64,000 nucleotides of DNA from Clostridia bacterium (GCA_017621655.1 JAGASS010000016.1:100984-164983); one strand, 5' to 3'. Positions 27,310 to 36,551 are shown, counted from the stretch's first letter. Numbers and translations are program-made. Notes: generated from the sequence alone by a model not told the origin.

Positions 27310-27840
27310 TCAGTGGGCGTAGTATCTCTCGTAGCGGTCGATAGATTCTTGAATTATCTCGAGCGCCTCGGAATGACCGAACAGATCACGCACAGCGGTC
27401 TCTTTGTTTTCAAGCTGCTTATATACCTTGAAGAAATGTACCATTTCCTCAAAAATATGATTCGGAAGCTCGGAGATGTCTCTTATCGTATTATAGTTAG
27501 GATCAGAAAAGGGAATTGCGATTATCTTGTCATCGTTCTTACCGCCGTCAAGCATTCGCATAACGCCAATAGGATATACCTGAACGAGAGTCATAGGATT
27601 TATCGGCTCGGCGCAAATAACGAGAACGTCAAGCGGGTCGTCGTCATCGGCAAAGGTGCGCGGAATGAAGCCGTAGCTTGCAGGATAGTGAGTTGACGTA
27701 TAAAGAACTCTGTCAAGACGAAGCAGACCCGTTTCCTTGTCAAGCTCATATTTGTTTTTACCGCCCTTAGGGATTTCGATAACGGCGGTAAAGTTATCCT
27801 TATTAATAAATTTAGGATTAATATCGTGCCAGATGTTCAT
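27310..27840 (-). CDS. ppa: Inorganic pyrophosphatase (family I)
   Basis: A 176-residue cytosolic enzyme hydrolysing pyrophosphate. Family I signatures are visible: EIPKGGKNKYE near the N-terminus, YPASYGFIPRT, and the acidic metal cluster DDDDPLDVLV. The start has AAGGGGG upstream, and a promoter lies 33 bases further (27873-27901). It is divergent from the MATE gene. Confidence 0.95.
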   Translation of the reverse strand: MNIWHDINPKFINKDNFTAVIEIPKGGKNKYELDKETGLLRLDRVLYTSTHYPASYGFIPRTFADDDDPLDVLVICAEPINPMTLVQVYPIGVMRMLDGGKNDDKIIAIPFSDPNYNTIRDISELPNHIFEEMVHFFKVYKQLENKETAVRDLFGHSEALEIIQESIDRYERYYAH

Positions 27841-27872
27841 AAAATATCCCCCTTCTTATTAGAAGCATGAAT

Positions 27873-27901
27873 ATTATATCACATCATATTTCTGCCGTCA
27901 A
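27873..27901 (-). promoter_or_regulatory. Promoter for ppa with extended -10
   Basis: On the minus strand, TTGACG (27901-27896), a 17-nt spacer ending TGA, and TATAAT (27878-27873). Confidence 0.8.
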
Positions 27902-27914
27902 CAGAAAAGAATTC

Positions 27915-27943
27915 TTGACAAAAGCATACCGAAATGGTAATAT
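27915..27943 (+). promoter_or_regulatory. Promoter for the MATE gene
   Basis: TTGACA (27915-27920), a 17-nt spacer ending TGG, and TAATAT (27938-27943), 27 bases before the MATE start. Its -35 lies only 13 bases from the -35 of the divergent ppa promoter. Confidence 0.8.
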
Positions 27944-27970
27944 ATTTGAAGATCAAATTTTGGAGAAAAT

Positions 27971-29362
27971 ATGACTGATATTAAAAATGCAACGACAAAA
28001 AAGGCGATGATCGCCCTCATATTTTCGCTTGCATGGCCGACAATGCTTGAACAGCTTATGCAAACGGCGGTGCAGTACGTAGACCTTGCAATGGTTGGCT
28101 CACTTGGTACTGATGCCGCAGCAACGGTCGGCTCAACGACGACGGTAAACTGGCTTCTAGGTAGCACTATATCTGCTCTTGGCGTTGGCTTCCTCGCCAT
28201 AATAGCAAAGGCAATAGGCGCTTCGGATAGACAGCTGGTAAAGCGTGCATCTGCTCAGACTGTATTCGTAACGCTTGTAGCGGGAGGTATTTTCACCGTC
28301 CTTCCGCTTGCGTTAAGTCCCATCGTTCCGACGCTAATGAACGTCGAGCCGCGTTTGCGTGACAGTGCTGCACTGTATTTCTTTATTCTGTATACGCCGA
28401 TGCTATTTAGAGCAGCAAGCGTTATATTCGGTACAGCACTTCGCGCATCGGGAGACACCAAGACCCCGATGAGAGTAGGAGTTCTCGTCAATATCCTAAA
28501 CGTCGTTCTCAATTTCTTTATGATATATGACACGAGAACTGTTGAAATTTTCGGTACGAATATAAAGATGTTCGGCTTCGGATTGGGAGTAATAGGCGCG
28601 GGTATTGCGAGCGCAATTGCATTTGCAGTTGGCGGGATCCTCATTACCGTGGCGCTGTTTAAGCATCCGATGCTATCCCCTCGCGGCGAAAGCATAAAGC
28701 CCGATATGGAGGTTCTTCGTCCATGTCTTAAGGTAGCTCTGCCGAATATGCTGCAGAGATTCTGTACGTCCTTTGGATACGTCTGCTTCGCTTCAATGAT
28801 CAATTCTCTCGGCGAGGTCGCAACGGCGGCTCACACCTTTGCAAACACCGTAGAATCCGCCTTTTATATTCCGGGCTACGGAATGCAGACGGCAGTAGCT
28901 ACACTTGCAGGCAACGCATACGGCGCTAGAGACAACATGAAAATGAAGCAGATGACGTCTATGATAATCAAGATCGAAATACTGCTTATGATAGCGTCGG
29001 GTGGACTTCTTTTTGCCTTTGCGCCGACGCTTATGGACCTTTTCTCAAACAATCCCGACGTTATACGGCTTGGCGCGACGGTTTTGCGAATGGTCGCGCT
29101 TTCCGAACCGTTTTACGGCGTTTCGATAATAATCGAGGGAATGCTTCTCGGCGTCGGACGTACGCTAACGCCATTCAAATTCAACGTAATAGGAATGTGG
29201 GGAGTCAGGATACTCGGTACTTTTATCGTAACGGTATTTTTCTCGCAGGGGCTTGAAGCAGCGTGGGGCTGTATGATAGCACATAATCTGCTTATATTCG
29301 TCTTATACGTTATTCACTATAAAAAAGGGAAGTGGAATCCTCTTGAAGCAAAAAAAGCTTGA
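27971..29362 (+). CDS. MATE family efflux transporter
   Basis: A 463-residue integral membrane protein with about 12 hydrophobic segments in two six-helix halves. It starts with the family-typical LIFSLAWPTMLEQLMQT and has FRASGDTKTPM-like LRASGDTKTPMRVGVLVN between the halves. MATE proteins export drugs or metabolites using a Na+ or H+ gradient; the substrate cannot be deduced. It is a single gene with its own promoter, and a terminator overlaps its stop codon. Confidence 0.92.
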   Translation: MTDIKNATTKKAMIALIFSLAWPTMLEQLMQTAVQYVDLAMVGSLGTDAAATVGSTTTVNWLLGSTISALGVGFLAIIAKAIGASDRQLVKRASAQTVFVTLVAGGIFTVLPLALSPIVPTLMNVEPRLRDSAALYFFILYTPMLFRAASVIFGTALRASGDTKTPMRVGVLVNILNVVLNFFMIYDTRTVEIFGTNIKMFGFGLGVIGAGIASAIAFAVGGILITVALFKHPMLSPRGESIKPDMEVLRPCLKVALPNMLQRFCTSFGYVCFASMINSLGEVATAAHTFANTVESAFYIPGYGMQTAVATLAGNAYGARDNMKMKQMTSMIIKIEILLMIASGGLLFAFAPTLMDLFSNNPDVIRLGATVLRMVALSEPFYGVSIIIEGMLLGVGRTLTPFKFNVIGMWGVRILGTFIVTVFFSQGLEAAWGCMIAHNLLIFVLYVIHYKKGKWNPLEAKKA

Positions 29363-29382
29363 CCGATCGGTCAAGCTTTTTT
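29351..29382 (+). terminator. Palindromic terminator at MATE stop codon
   Basis: AAAAGCTTGACC and GGTCAAGCTTTT pair around GATC, with T-runs on both sides. It overlaps the MATE stop and also lies just beyond the end of the convergent surface-protein gene. Confidence 0.85.
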
Positions 29383-29385
29383 ATG

Positions 29386-32300
29386 TTATTTTTTCGCGCC
29401 TGATGACGTTAGCTGCTTTTTTGAGCTGACCTCATCCGGAAGCGCCTGATTTCCGCTTCTGTCACGGGTTGCGATCAGGATGATCGAAATAGTGATAATA
29501 GCACCTATGAGGAGTACGACGAAGATTATCATTATGATGAGTATCGTCTTGATCGTGTCAAGGGAGAAGCTGCCGAAATTGAGACCGTCGTTTTTGCTGG
29601 GAGGAACTACGTCTTCCTCAAGACCTCCGATAAGGAAGCCTGGCTGCTTAGGTCCGGTAAGAGGAACGGAGTGTCCGCATTCGCAGGAGTAATATTCATT
29701 GCCCTCAGCGTCAGTCTTCGTGTCGCCGTAGTTGTGAGCGATTTCATCGGAAAGCGGCTTTTCACATCCGACACAGGCGGTGAAGTGGTTGTTACCGTCG
29801 TGAACGGTTACGCCTTCTCCTATATGCTTGTTGCTTGCCTTCGGTATCACAACCGACTCTCTTGTGATCTCGGTTATTGCTTTATCATCATTAAAGAGCT
29901 TAAGGCATCCGTTACAGAAATAATGTGTCTTTACGCCTTCCTTAGAGCAGTCGCTTGCAACTCCGATCACTTCGACGAGCGAGTGCCCCGTCATTTCCAG
30001 CTCAATTTCAGACTTAGCCGAGCAATTCTTACATTTGCCGACGATGCTTCCGTCGGTAAGGCACGTAGGAAGTGTCACCGTTGCATTTCTGTTGTCGATA
30101 TTGTGTTCGATCTTAGCAAAGGTGCAGGAAAGGATAACGTTGTCTCCGCTTTCTGTTATGGTTACCGCATGTCCGTTTATTGTTGCGGACTCAAGAGCGA
30201 AGGCGTATCCGTCCTTTGACGCGAGCGTAACGGTAACGGTGTATTCCTTGCCGCAGGTGAACTTGGTCGCCTTGCTGCCGCCCGTCGAGAATTCAATGCT
30301 CTTTACGGTGCAGTTTGCGTCTACTGTTGCGCCGGAAGTCTTAGCGGATGCACCTGCAACCGGCTCAACGATTCCGAGTACCTTAACGCTTCTTATGTAT
30401 TTGTCGGCGGTCTTAGTGATGAAGCACGCCGAGGCAAATCCGTATTCACCGCTCACTATCGACGTTGTGTGAGGAACGGCGTTTGTCAAGGTCACCTTGT
30501 TTTTGTCTATCTGGTTACCGGGGGTTACACTCCAGTTTACACGAATGTAGTAGACGCTGTCAGCTTCAAAGGTGTGCGTCAGGAAGTCGATTCCGTCATT
30601 AGGATCATAATCGTGATCCGTCTCGGTCTCATTTGCGTAATCGCAGTACCCGATCTTTTTCCCGTCCTTGTACCAATGAACGGTTGCGGAGCCGTAAATG
30701 TTTATATTCGCTTTCGAGATCTGCTCACCGATCTTAACCGTCGGAATATATATTTGTCTTTCGCCGATAACGGTGGTAGAAACCGAATATTGAACGGTAA
30801 GCTCGGTTTTATCATCGTTCAGCGTAATTGCCGAAACGGAATGATGAACTGACGAAGCGATAGTCGATTCGGAGAATACGTTATTGTCGGGATCGTTAAG
30901 CTTGAATACAACTGTCAGGACGTATTTGCCTCCGAGAGCAAACTTTGTGAAATTCGCGCCTGTATTCGTCTTCCAAGTGTAGCTGTCAATAACGACCTTC
31001 GAACTGTCGGGGGTAGAGGCGATCGTCGGTTTTGCCGGAGCCGAGGCATCAGTAGGAGTTCCGAAATCCACCTTGACCTCGTAGATCGGAGTCTTCTCGT
31101 TATCGACGGGAGCGAATACAGCCGAGCTTTCCTTGTGCGAGCAGACGGTGCATTTTCTCGACATAGGAACGGTTATGCCTGCCGTACCGTCTTCTGCCCA
31201 ATCGGAATAGGTGTGCTTTGCGCTTGAAATAACGTGACCGCAAACCGTGCAGACCTTATCGTGAGAAAAGGCGTTCGTTACGTATTCGGTGCTGCTGTGA
31301 GAGCAAGCTGTGAATATCCAGGCGGATACTGTTGCGCTTTTGCCGTCAACAGACGGAGCTATGGAAGAATAGGATGCGCCGGGGAGGAACGAGATCCTCG
31401 TGTCACTTGTGAAGATGTAGCTTCCCTTGGAAGAAAGCTGGAATACGACGAAATAGCTGGTATTTTCCTTGAAGGTAACTGGGGAAGCCATTTCGGTAAC
31501 GGAGTTTCTTTCGTACCACTTGACGCTGTCTATCTGGTAATTTACGTTTGACGGCACTTTGAAGGTCGGAGCGTTTCCGACATAATAATGGTTGTTGTCA
31601 TCAATTGTAGAAGGGGTAAGAGAGACTGCCGCGAGAATGTTTTTATTAGTCGTGTCAAGATTAAGAGTTCTTGAAATCGTCGTTAATTTGTAGTTGCGGT
31701 ACGTTTCGGTTATAACGCAGGCAAAGGAGTATCTGCTTCCGATCGAAAGGGTAACACCGTTGCTTGAAAGTTTAGCGAGATTAAGAGACGTGCTGTTGGA
31801 ATTGGAAATAGGAGTTACGCTTCCGTCAATGGAGATCGCGTACCACGAATACGAGATCTTGCTGTCGGATGCGGTAAAGTAAGGAGTGTAGCCGGAGGAA
31901 AGAGTGGCTTTTGCTCCGGGTGTATAGCTTCCCGAGGTAAGGGAAGACGTTACGCTTGCAAAATCTGCCGTGTTCGGAATGAGATAAACGGTAGCGCCGT
32001 CGACAGCGTCAGCGGTTTTTTCAATAGCGGCACCGTTCTGATAGAGATTCTTGCGTGAATTTCCGGGGATGAATACAGTCGGAAGATTGAGCTTGCCGTA
32101 GTATTTGCTGACGTTTACCGCCGCAAAATCCATATAATCGGCAACGCGTTCGTTAGTTGAGGGTGTTGTCTCGAATCTTCCCGCCTTAATGCTGCTTTTT
32201 GACGTAGCGTCAAGAGCGAATACGTCAGCACCGTGTGCACCGACGAAGTTACCGTCGTTAACAACGACGTTTGCCTTCGACTCGGCTCTGATACATACAG

Positions 32301-33042
32301 AAGCCGGTCTTTCCTCATTCCAACCCTTGAGGTTGGGAAGTATGTTCTGACGCTTTCTGCCGTTTGCCTCAAAGTTACCGCCGTTAACTGTAACGGTAGA
32401 TTTTGTAGAAGCGGTTATGACTGTGCCGCATACGGTATTCTCGGCAAAGCCGGTATAGTACTCGAATTTCTTGTCAATTACACCTGCGGCTCTGTGAAGC
32501 CATTCCTTCTCGGTATTTCCGGCGATGAAGTTACCGCCGTTAACCGTGAGAGCAGCACCTTCGGAAAGGTATATAAGATGTCTTCCGGTCACGACCTTGA
32601 AGTCTTTATATTCCTCGTCCTCGGAGTAAATATGTATTCCGCCGACGTAGGAAAGAGTACCCGTTTCATTCTCTGAAGAATCGCTTATCGTGAGCTTTCC
32701 GCCGTTTTCAATCTTTATAAGCGTAGAATCGTTTGTGTTGTCAGCGAGGTTAGCGGTGTTTTTGACGGTTACCTTGTGACCGTTAAGGTCAATAGAGACC
32801 GTCTTTTTTACCGTATAGCGATATTCCTCGTATTCGGCAACTGAGATAGCTATATCGGAGGAGAGGGAATAGCTGCCTCCGTTTCCCTCCAGTGCGGAAC
32901 GGAATTCCGCCTCGCTTTCTATTGACGTTGCACCTTCTTCCGCGTTTACTCTATACTGAAAGGGAAGAGCAAAGGCGATAGACGTGAATACAGTCAGCAC
33001 TGCTACGACAAACGCAGTGATCTTGCTTAGTTTAACCGACAT
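29386..33042 (-). CDS. Large secreted, membrane-anchored surface protein with beta-helix-like and CxxC regions
   Basis: A 1218-residue protein with a signal peptide (about 1-34, VNA|EE). The N-terminal part (about 35-330) resembles a right-handed beta-helix (repeated VTVNGGNF-type rungs). Ig-like beta segments follow. Repeated cysteine ribbons are visible, including CTVCGH, CTVCSH, CKNCSA, CNGCLK and CVGCEK, a motif common in gut clostridial surface proteins. A C-terminal hydrophobic helix (about 1165-1190) with a basic tail serves as anchor. Function is unknown; adhesion or carbohydrate binding is only a guess. Its own promoter is at 33084-33112. The neighbouring AraC gene is transcribed in the same direction but separated by a terminator. 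Confidence 0.75.
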   Translation of the reverse strand: MSVKLSKITAFVVAVLTVFTSIAFALPFQYRVNAEEGATSIESEAEFRSALEGNGGSYSLSSDIAISVAEYEEYRYTVKKTVSIDLNGHKVTVKNTANLADNTNDSTLIKIENGGKLTISDSSENETGTLSYVGGIHIYSEDEEYKDFKVVTGRHLIYLSEGAALTVNGGNFIAGNTEKEWLHRAAGVIDKKFEYYTGFAENTVCGTVITASTKSTVTVNGGNFEANGRKRQNILPNLKGWNEERPASVCIRAESKANVVVNDGNFVGAHGADVFALDATSKSSIKAGRFETTPSTNERVADYMDFAAVNVSKYYGKLNLPTVFIPGNSRKNLYQNGAAIEKTADAVDGATVYLIPNTADFASVTSSLTSGSYTPGAKATLSSGYTPYFTASDSKISYSWYAISIDGSVTPISNSNSTSLNLAKLSSNGVTLSIGSRYSFACVITETYRNYKLTTISRTLNLDTTNKNILAAVSLTPSTIDDNNHYYVGNAPTFKVPSNVNYQIDSVKWYERNSVTEMASPVTFKENTSYFVVFQLSSKGSYIFTSDTRISFLPGASYSSIAPSVDGKSATVSAWIFTACSHSSTEYVTNAFSHDKVCTVCGHVISSAKHTYSDWAEDGTAGITVPMSRKCTVCSHKESSAVFAPVDNEKTPIYEVKVDFGTPTDASAPAKPTIASTPDSSKVVIDSYTWKTNTGANFTKFALGGKYVLTVVFKLNDPDNNVFSESTIASSVHHSVSAITLNDDKTELTVQYSVSTTVIGERQIYIPTVKIGEQISKANINIYGSATVHWYKDGKKIGYCDYANETETDHDYDPNDGIDFLTHTFEADSVYYIRVNWSVTPGNQIDKNKVTLTNAVPHTTSIVSGEYGFASACFITKTADKYIRSVKVLGIVEPVAGASAKTSGATVDANCTVKSIEFSTGGSKATKFTCGKEYTVTVTLASKDGYAFALESATINGHAVTITESGDNVILSCTFAKIEHNIDNRNATVTLPTCLTDGSIVGKCKNCSAKSEIELEMTGHSLVEVIGVASDCSKEGVKTHYFCNGCLKLFNDDKAITEITRESVVIPKASNKHIGEGVTVHDGNNHFTACVGCEKPLSDEIAHNYGDTKTDAEGNEYYSCECGHSVPLTGPKQPGFLIGGLEEDVVPPSKNDGLNFGSFSLDTIKTILIIMIIFVVLLIGAIITISIILIATRDRSGNQALPDEVSSKKQLTSSGAKK

Positions 33043-33083
33043 TTTTCATAACTCCTTACGTGATGAAAATATACATTCATATC

Positions 33084-33112
33084 AGTATATCACGTTTTAA
33101 GATATATTTCAA
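33084..33112 (-). promoter_or_regulatory. Promoter for the large surface-protein gene
   Basis: On the minus strand, TTGAAA (33112-33107), a 17-nt spacer ending TGA and TATACT (33089-33084). A GGAG ribosome binding site follows near 33052-33055. Confidence 0.75.
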
Positions 33113-33126
33113 TAGGAAAGAAATGA

Positions 33127-33150
33127 AAAAAGCCGCTGAAAAGCGGCTTT
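33127..33150 (-). terminator. Terminator after the AraC regulator gene
   Basis: On the minus strand AAAGCCGCT pairs with AGCGGCTTT around TTTC, followed by TTTCATTTC. It lies 8 bases beyond the AraC stop codon and separates it from the surface-protein promoter. Confidence 0.8.
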
Positions 33151-33157
33151 GGTTTGT

Positions 33158-34039
33158 TTAATTTGCGATTTCGGTATCACGTGCCGAGGTTGGTGAGATC
33201 CCCTTAAGCTTTTTATACATTGCAGAAAAATACGCTATATTGTTATATCCGCATTCCATTGCGATCTGAGTGACGGACTTGGAGGTTGAGCGAAGCTTCA
33301 TCTCTGCGTTGTTGATCCGCGTTATGTTCAAGAAGTCCTTAAAGCAACGCCCCGTTACCCGTTTGAAGTTACGGGAAAAGTATGAGTAGGACATAAAAAG
33401 TCGCTCCGACATTGATGCAACGGTAAGGTCTTCGCTGTAATGCTCGTTTATGTAAAGGATGGCGTCGTCCATCTTCTTCGACAAGCTCTCAGAGCTGTCG
33501 GCAAATACCTCGTCAGCGTTCGACTGCTCTGAAAGATCCTTCAGCACTGCCGAGATAATGATCGCGGCGTTTGCCTTCATCAAAATGTCTTTTCCGAGGA
33601 AGGATTCGGCAGATAGCTTCTTAAGCTCATTGAAACGCTCTTTTATACCGAGAGAAGCGCATTCTTCCTTTTTCCATACAGTTTTGTTTGTGGCATGAAA
33701 ACGGGAGAGTAGCATGGAATATCTCATGCCGTCCTCTTTGTAGGCATAAGAAATTACGTGCGGTATCGAGATGAACAATACCGAAAATTCGCACTTATCA
33801 TTCGGATAAATGCTGTGTACGGCGTTTGCTCTGAAAAGCACCATGTCGCCCGACGATACGTTACACTGCGTATCGTCGCTCACGATGAGTGCGCTTCCTG
33901 ACGTTACGTAGAGAAGCTCTACGAGCTGGTGAATATGTGGCGAGGCAGGACTCTTATGCTCGAGCACATCAGTAAAAAAATGAATACCGTCGTGCATCGC
34001 CTGCGGGTTTTGCTCGCTTCGAATATCTTTGTTCTCCAT
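33158..34039 (-). CDS. AraC-family transcriptional regulator with cupin sensor domain
   Basis: A 293-residue protein. The N-terminal cupin-like sensor (about 25-110) includes HIHQLVELLYVTSGSA and DMVLFRANAVHSIYP, typical of sugar-responsive AraC regulators. Two helix-turn-helix motifs in the last 100 residues include MSERLFMSYSYFSRNFKRVTG and QIAMECGYNNIAYFSAMYKK. The ligand is unknown. It is divergent from the anchored protein gene at 34252 and may control it, or the surface gene downstream. Both are inferences from position only. Confidence 0.9.
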   Translation of the reverse strand: MENKDIRSEQNPQAMHDGIHFFTDVLEHKSPASPHIHQLVELLYVTSGSALIVSDDTQCNVSSGDMVLFRANAVHSIYPNDKCEFSVLFISIPHVISYAYKEDGMRYSMLLSRFHATNKTVWKKEECASLGIKERFNELKKLSAESFLGKDILMKANAAIIISAVLKDLSEQSNADEVFADSSESLSKKMDDAILYINEHYSEDLTVASMSERLFMSYSYFSRNFKRVTGRCFKDFLNITRINNAEMKLRSTSKSVTQIAMECGYNNIAYFSAMYKKLKGISPTSARDTEIAN

Positions 34040-34251
34040 AATTAGTTCCTATGACAAATTATTGATAATGTTAGTGCTAATTAATTATAGCACAATGTTT
34101 ATCAAAATGCTATACTATTTTTGAAATTAATTAAAATTTTTTTCAATATTGAACAACTTGTTATCAATTTTATGACATTTTTTATTCTATTTGACGTATT
34201 GATGGAATAAATTGTTGGCAAAAAGTTCAAAATCAATGTTTGGAGGCAAAT

Positions 34252-35142
34252 ATGAAAAAATTCAGTCGCATTTTTGCAGCAGCCCTTATGTTTATGATCC
34301 TGGTTACCGGTTTGGTTTCCTCATTCGGCGTTTCAGCAGCAACCGCTTCTTATCAGTGTGATCTCGATGTCGGAAATATAAAGAGCGGACAGTTTGAGTT
34401 CATGGCTTATGATATTGCCAATCAGATGTTCTATGAGCTTGAATCTACCTCGAAGGCAACCTGGAGTCCCGATTGGCCCGGTCACTTTGTCCCCGGCAAG
34501 GAAATATATACTGTTAGTAAGAGTGAGATACCCGAGGCAAAATTGGACCTTATGTGTGACCCCGCAAATAACTGGGGTGCCGCAGTAGTCTTTACTGCAC
34601 CTGCTGCCGGCAAGTATAATATCGTTGTAAACCTTAATAAGTACTCGGGCATCGATGCAAACGGTAAGGTTTGCTATGTTGACGTTGTGCTCGTTAAGGG
34701 CGGAGACGGCTCTATTCTTCGCGAAGAGAAAAAGCTTGAGTACGGTACGCTTGATTGGAAGAAGCTTAACGTTCAGCTCGCGGCAAATGAAAAGGTATAC
34801 ATACTCGTAACCGGGAATGCTGAGTCTACGAAGTCGTCCTCGCAGAACGTGGCTCTCAACATGTTCCTTGTAAACGAGGCACCTCAGCAGTCTACTAAGC
34901 CCAATACTACAGATCCCGATACTACAGATCCCGATACTACAGATCCTGATACTACCACTCCCGATACCACTAAGCCGGGTGTGACCGAGCCTGATCCTGA
35001 CAACAATAGCGGCAATAAGGGCGATAACGGCGATTCCTCCGGCGTTAATCCTATTGTTATCGTTGCGATAGTAGGTGGCGTGCTTGTTCTTGCAACTGTA
35101 ATAGTTGTGGTTGTACTTAACGCAAAGAAAAAGAAGAATTAA
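34252..35142 (+). CDS. Secreted C-terminally anchored protein with Asp/Pro/Thr linker
   Basis: A 296-residue protein. ATG 34252 is used because GGAGG lies at 34242-34246; a TTG at 34240 overlaps the ribosome binding site. There is a signal peptide (about 1-29, VSA|AT), a globular domain (about 30-215) that looks like a carbohydrate-binding-module-type beta-sandwich, and a linker with three exact or near-exact DPDTT units. A TM anchor (about 267-290) with a KKKKN tail follows. No catalytic motif is seen. The 212-base AT-rich gap before it gave no clear promoter. Confidence 0.7.
   Translation: MKKFSRIFAAALMFMILVTGLVSSFGVSAATASYQCDLDVGNIKSGQFEFMAYDIANQMFYELESTSKATWSPDWPGHFVPGKEIYTVSKSEIPEAKLDLMCDPANNWGAAVVFTAPAAGKYNIVVNLNKYSGIDANGKVCYVDVVLVKGGDGSILREEKKLEYGTLDWKKLNVQLAANEKVYILVTGNAESTKSSSQNVALNMFLVNEAPQQSTKPNTTDPDTTDPDTTDPDTTTPDTTKPGVTEPDPDNNSGNKGDNGDSSGVNPIVIVAIVGGVLVLATVIVVVVLNAKKKKN
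34906..34950 (+). repeat. Three tandem 15-bp units in surface linker
   Basis: ACTACAGATCCCGAT repeated three times (the last with CCT for CCC), followed by a diverged fourth unit. Each unit encodes Thr-Thr-Asp-Pro-Asp. It is a second in-frame 15-bp minisatellite in a surface-protein linker of this window. Confidence 0.9.
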
Positions 35143-35153
35143 TATATCGTAAT

Positions 35154-35186
35154 AACAAAAACGCTCCGTAACGGGGCGTTTTTGTT
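35154..35186 (+). terminator. Terminator after anchored-protein gene
   Basis: AACAAAAACGC.CCGT pairs with ACGG.GCGTTTTTGTT with one G-T step, and ends in a T-run. It closes the single-gene unit before the next gene at 35211. Confidence 0.85.
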
Positions 35187-35210
35187 CCATATTAAAAGAA
35201 AAGTGGAATT

Positions 35211-35882
35211 ATGTACACAAATAAGAAAACAAAAGATCTGTTGATTTCCCATTATAGAAAATATCCCGAGCTTAAAATACAGGATCTGTTCAAATTCATT
35301 TTTCACAGCTCATTCGGATGCGATCATCTCGTGTCGTCATTTGATAACGCGATTTTGTATATTGAAAATGAGTATGAAGGCGTATCAAAAACGGACAAAC
35401 CGTTGATCGAAGAGCTGGACGGCGACTATGTAAGAGTACATCTTTCATATTTGAACGTCGGACTTAAAGCGAAGACCCTTGGAAAGCTTTTTTGCCTGTC
35501 TGCAAAAAAAGAGGACGGCTTATCTAAGCTGAAGGAAAAGCTTGAGGTCGCAAGAACACTTATTACTGACGGAGAGATAAAGCTTGACGTTAATGAATTC
35601 GACGAAGCGATGTTGGAGTGGGAGAAATGCGGATATTCGGCAGTCAGACACTCAGATGCGTTCAGGGAAAAATATTCCCCTGCATACAGGGTAATAGCAA
35701 AAAAATATGCGCGCTATTTACCTGTTTTTGCTCAGATTGACAGAGAAATCAGTGATGGGAAAGTCAAGCTATCGGTTTCGGAATATGACGCAGTAGAGCT
35801 TTCTGACGTTATAAAAGCCGTGTACGGCGGCTCTGTTTTGGTAGTTGATGACGCGATGTATGTTTTTCCGTCAGAAATCTAA
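35211..35882 (+). CDS. Conserved-looking hypothetical protein, soluble
   Basis: A 223-residue cytoplasmic protein without signal peptide or membrane segment. It begins with a helical segment, KIQDLFKFIFHSSFGCDHLV (22-41), where a Cys-Asp-His cluster could be a catalytic or metal site. A mostly helical region rich in Lys/Glu follows, then a C-terminal beta-rich end. I do not recognise the family. It is flanked by strong terminators on both sides, and no promoter is visible in the 24 bases before it, so transcription may depend on read-through or a promoter inside the terminator region. Confidence 0.55.
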   Translation: MYTNKKTKDLLISHYRKYPELKIQDLFKFIFHSSFGCDHLVSSFDNAILYIENEYEGVSKTDKPLIEELDGDYVRVHLSYLNVGLKAKTLGKLFCLSAKKEDGLSKLKEKLEVARTLITDGEIKLDVNEFDEAMLEWEKCGYSAVRHSDAFREKYSPAYRVIAKKYARYLPVFAQIDREISDGKVKLSVSEYDAVELSDVIKAVYGGSVLVVDDAMYVFPSEI

Positions 35883-35892
35883 GATAATATAA

Positions 35893-35926
35893 AAAATAAA
35901 AACGCCCCATGGGGCGTTTTTATTTT
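35893..35926. terminator. Perfect bidirectional terminator
   Basis: AAAATAAAAACGCCCC and GGGGCGTTTTTATTTT form a perfect palindrome around AT. It lies between convergent genes and can serve both directions. It overlaps the stop codon of the minus-strand gene. Confidence 0.92.
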
Positions 35927-36551
35927 AAAATTCAATATCGTCTGCCTGACCCGTTGCGACCATGACCCACATCATGGTGATCTCGTCGTTTACCTGATCG
36001 ATAGACTCGGGAAAATTCATCCAGTTATCCTTGCCGTGACGGTCGGTAGGGCAGGGGTAAAGGTGCTTTTTAATGTTCTTCGGCATATAAAGGTCAGCGA
36101 TCATCTTGCTTCTGCGCAGGTGCAGCGGCGAGCTGACGATAAATACGTCACAAGTTGTACCGTTCCCGTAATAGCGGTTGATCTCAAGCTGCGAGCATAT
36201 CATATTTTCTATTGTCGTCGTGGCGTTGTTTTCGAGAATTATATCTTCTTTTTTTACGCCAAGCTTTATCATCTCCTCAGCCATATACTCGGCTTCTGTT
36301 ATGCGTTTCTCGGGAAGAAGATCGGCAATCACGCTACCTGTCGGCATGAGCTTATCGATTCTGCCGCTTTTGTAAAGCTCAACGGCACCGTTGATCCTTT
36401 CTTCCATATACGGAACGTATGAGCATCCGAGAACGATTCCGACGGGCGCTTTTCCGCCGTCATCGTCATAAACGGTATCGAAAAGCAGGCGAGTCTTTTC
36501 TTCAACGCTTAGATTTTTGAGGTCTTCCTTTTTGAATTGAGACAGTAGCAT
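35925..36551 (-). CDS. YdcF/SanA-type DUF218 protein
   Basis: A 208-residue protein. ATG 36551 is used because AGAGGA lies upstream and the promoter -10 at 36583-36588 excludes an ATG at 36611. The DUF218 pattern is clear: VGIVLGCSYVP, RINGAVELYKSG, ITEAEYMAEEMIKLGV, ILENNATTTIEN and VSSPLHLRRSKMIA. Relatives include ElyC and SanA, linked to envelope integrity and vancomycin sensitivity in E. coli. Unlike those it has no transmembrane segment, so it is likely cytoplasmic. The enzymatic activity is unknown. Confidence 0.82.
   Translation of the reverse strand: MLLSQFKKEDLKNLSVEEKTRLLFDTVYDDDGGKAPVGIVLGCSYVPYMEERINGAVELYKSGRIDKLMPTGSVIADLLPEKRITEAEYMAEEMIKLGVKKEDIILENNATTTIENMICSQLEINRYYGNGTTCDVFIVSSPLHLRRSKMIADLYMPKNIKKHLYPCPTDRHGKDNWMNFPESIDQVNDEITMMWVMVATGQADDIEF

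Noticed and set aside
34040..34251. Possible promoter or riboswitch in the AT-rich gap before the anchored surface protein
   Set aside because: TATACT and TTGACG boxes occur but not at acceptable spacing, and no conserved riboswitch core was recognised. A TGCTA...TAGCA inverted repeat (34075-34092) is too common in AT-rich DNA to call an operator.
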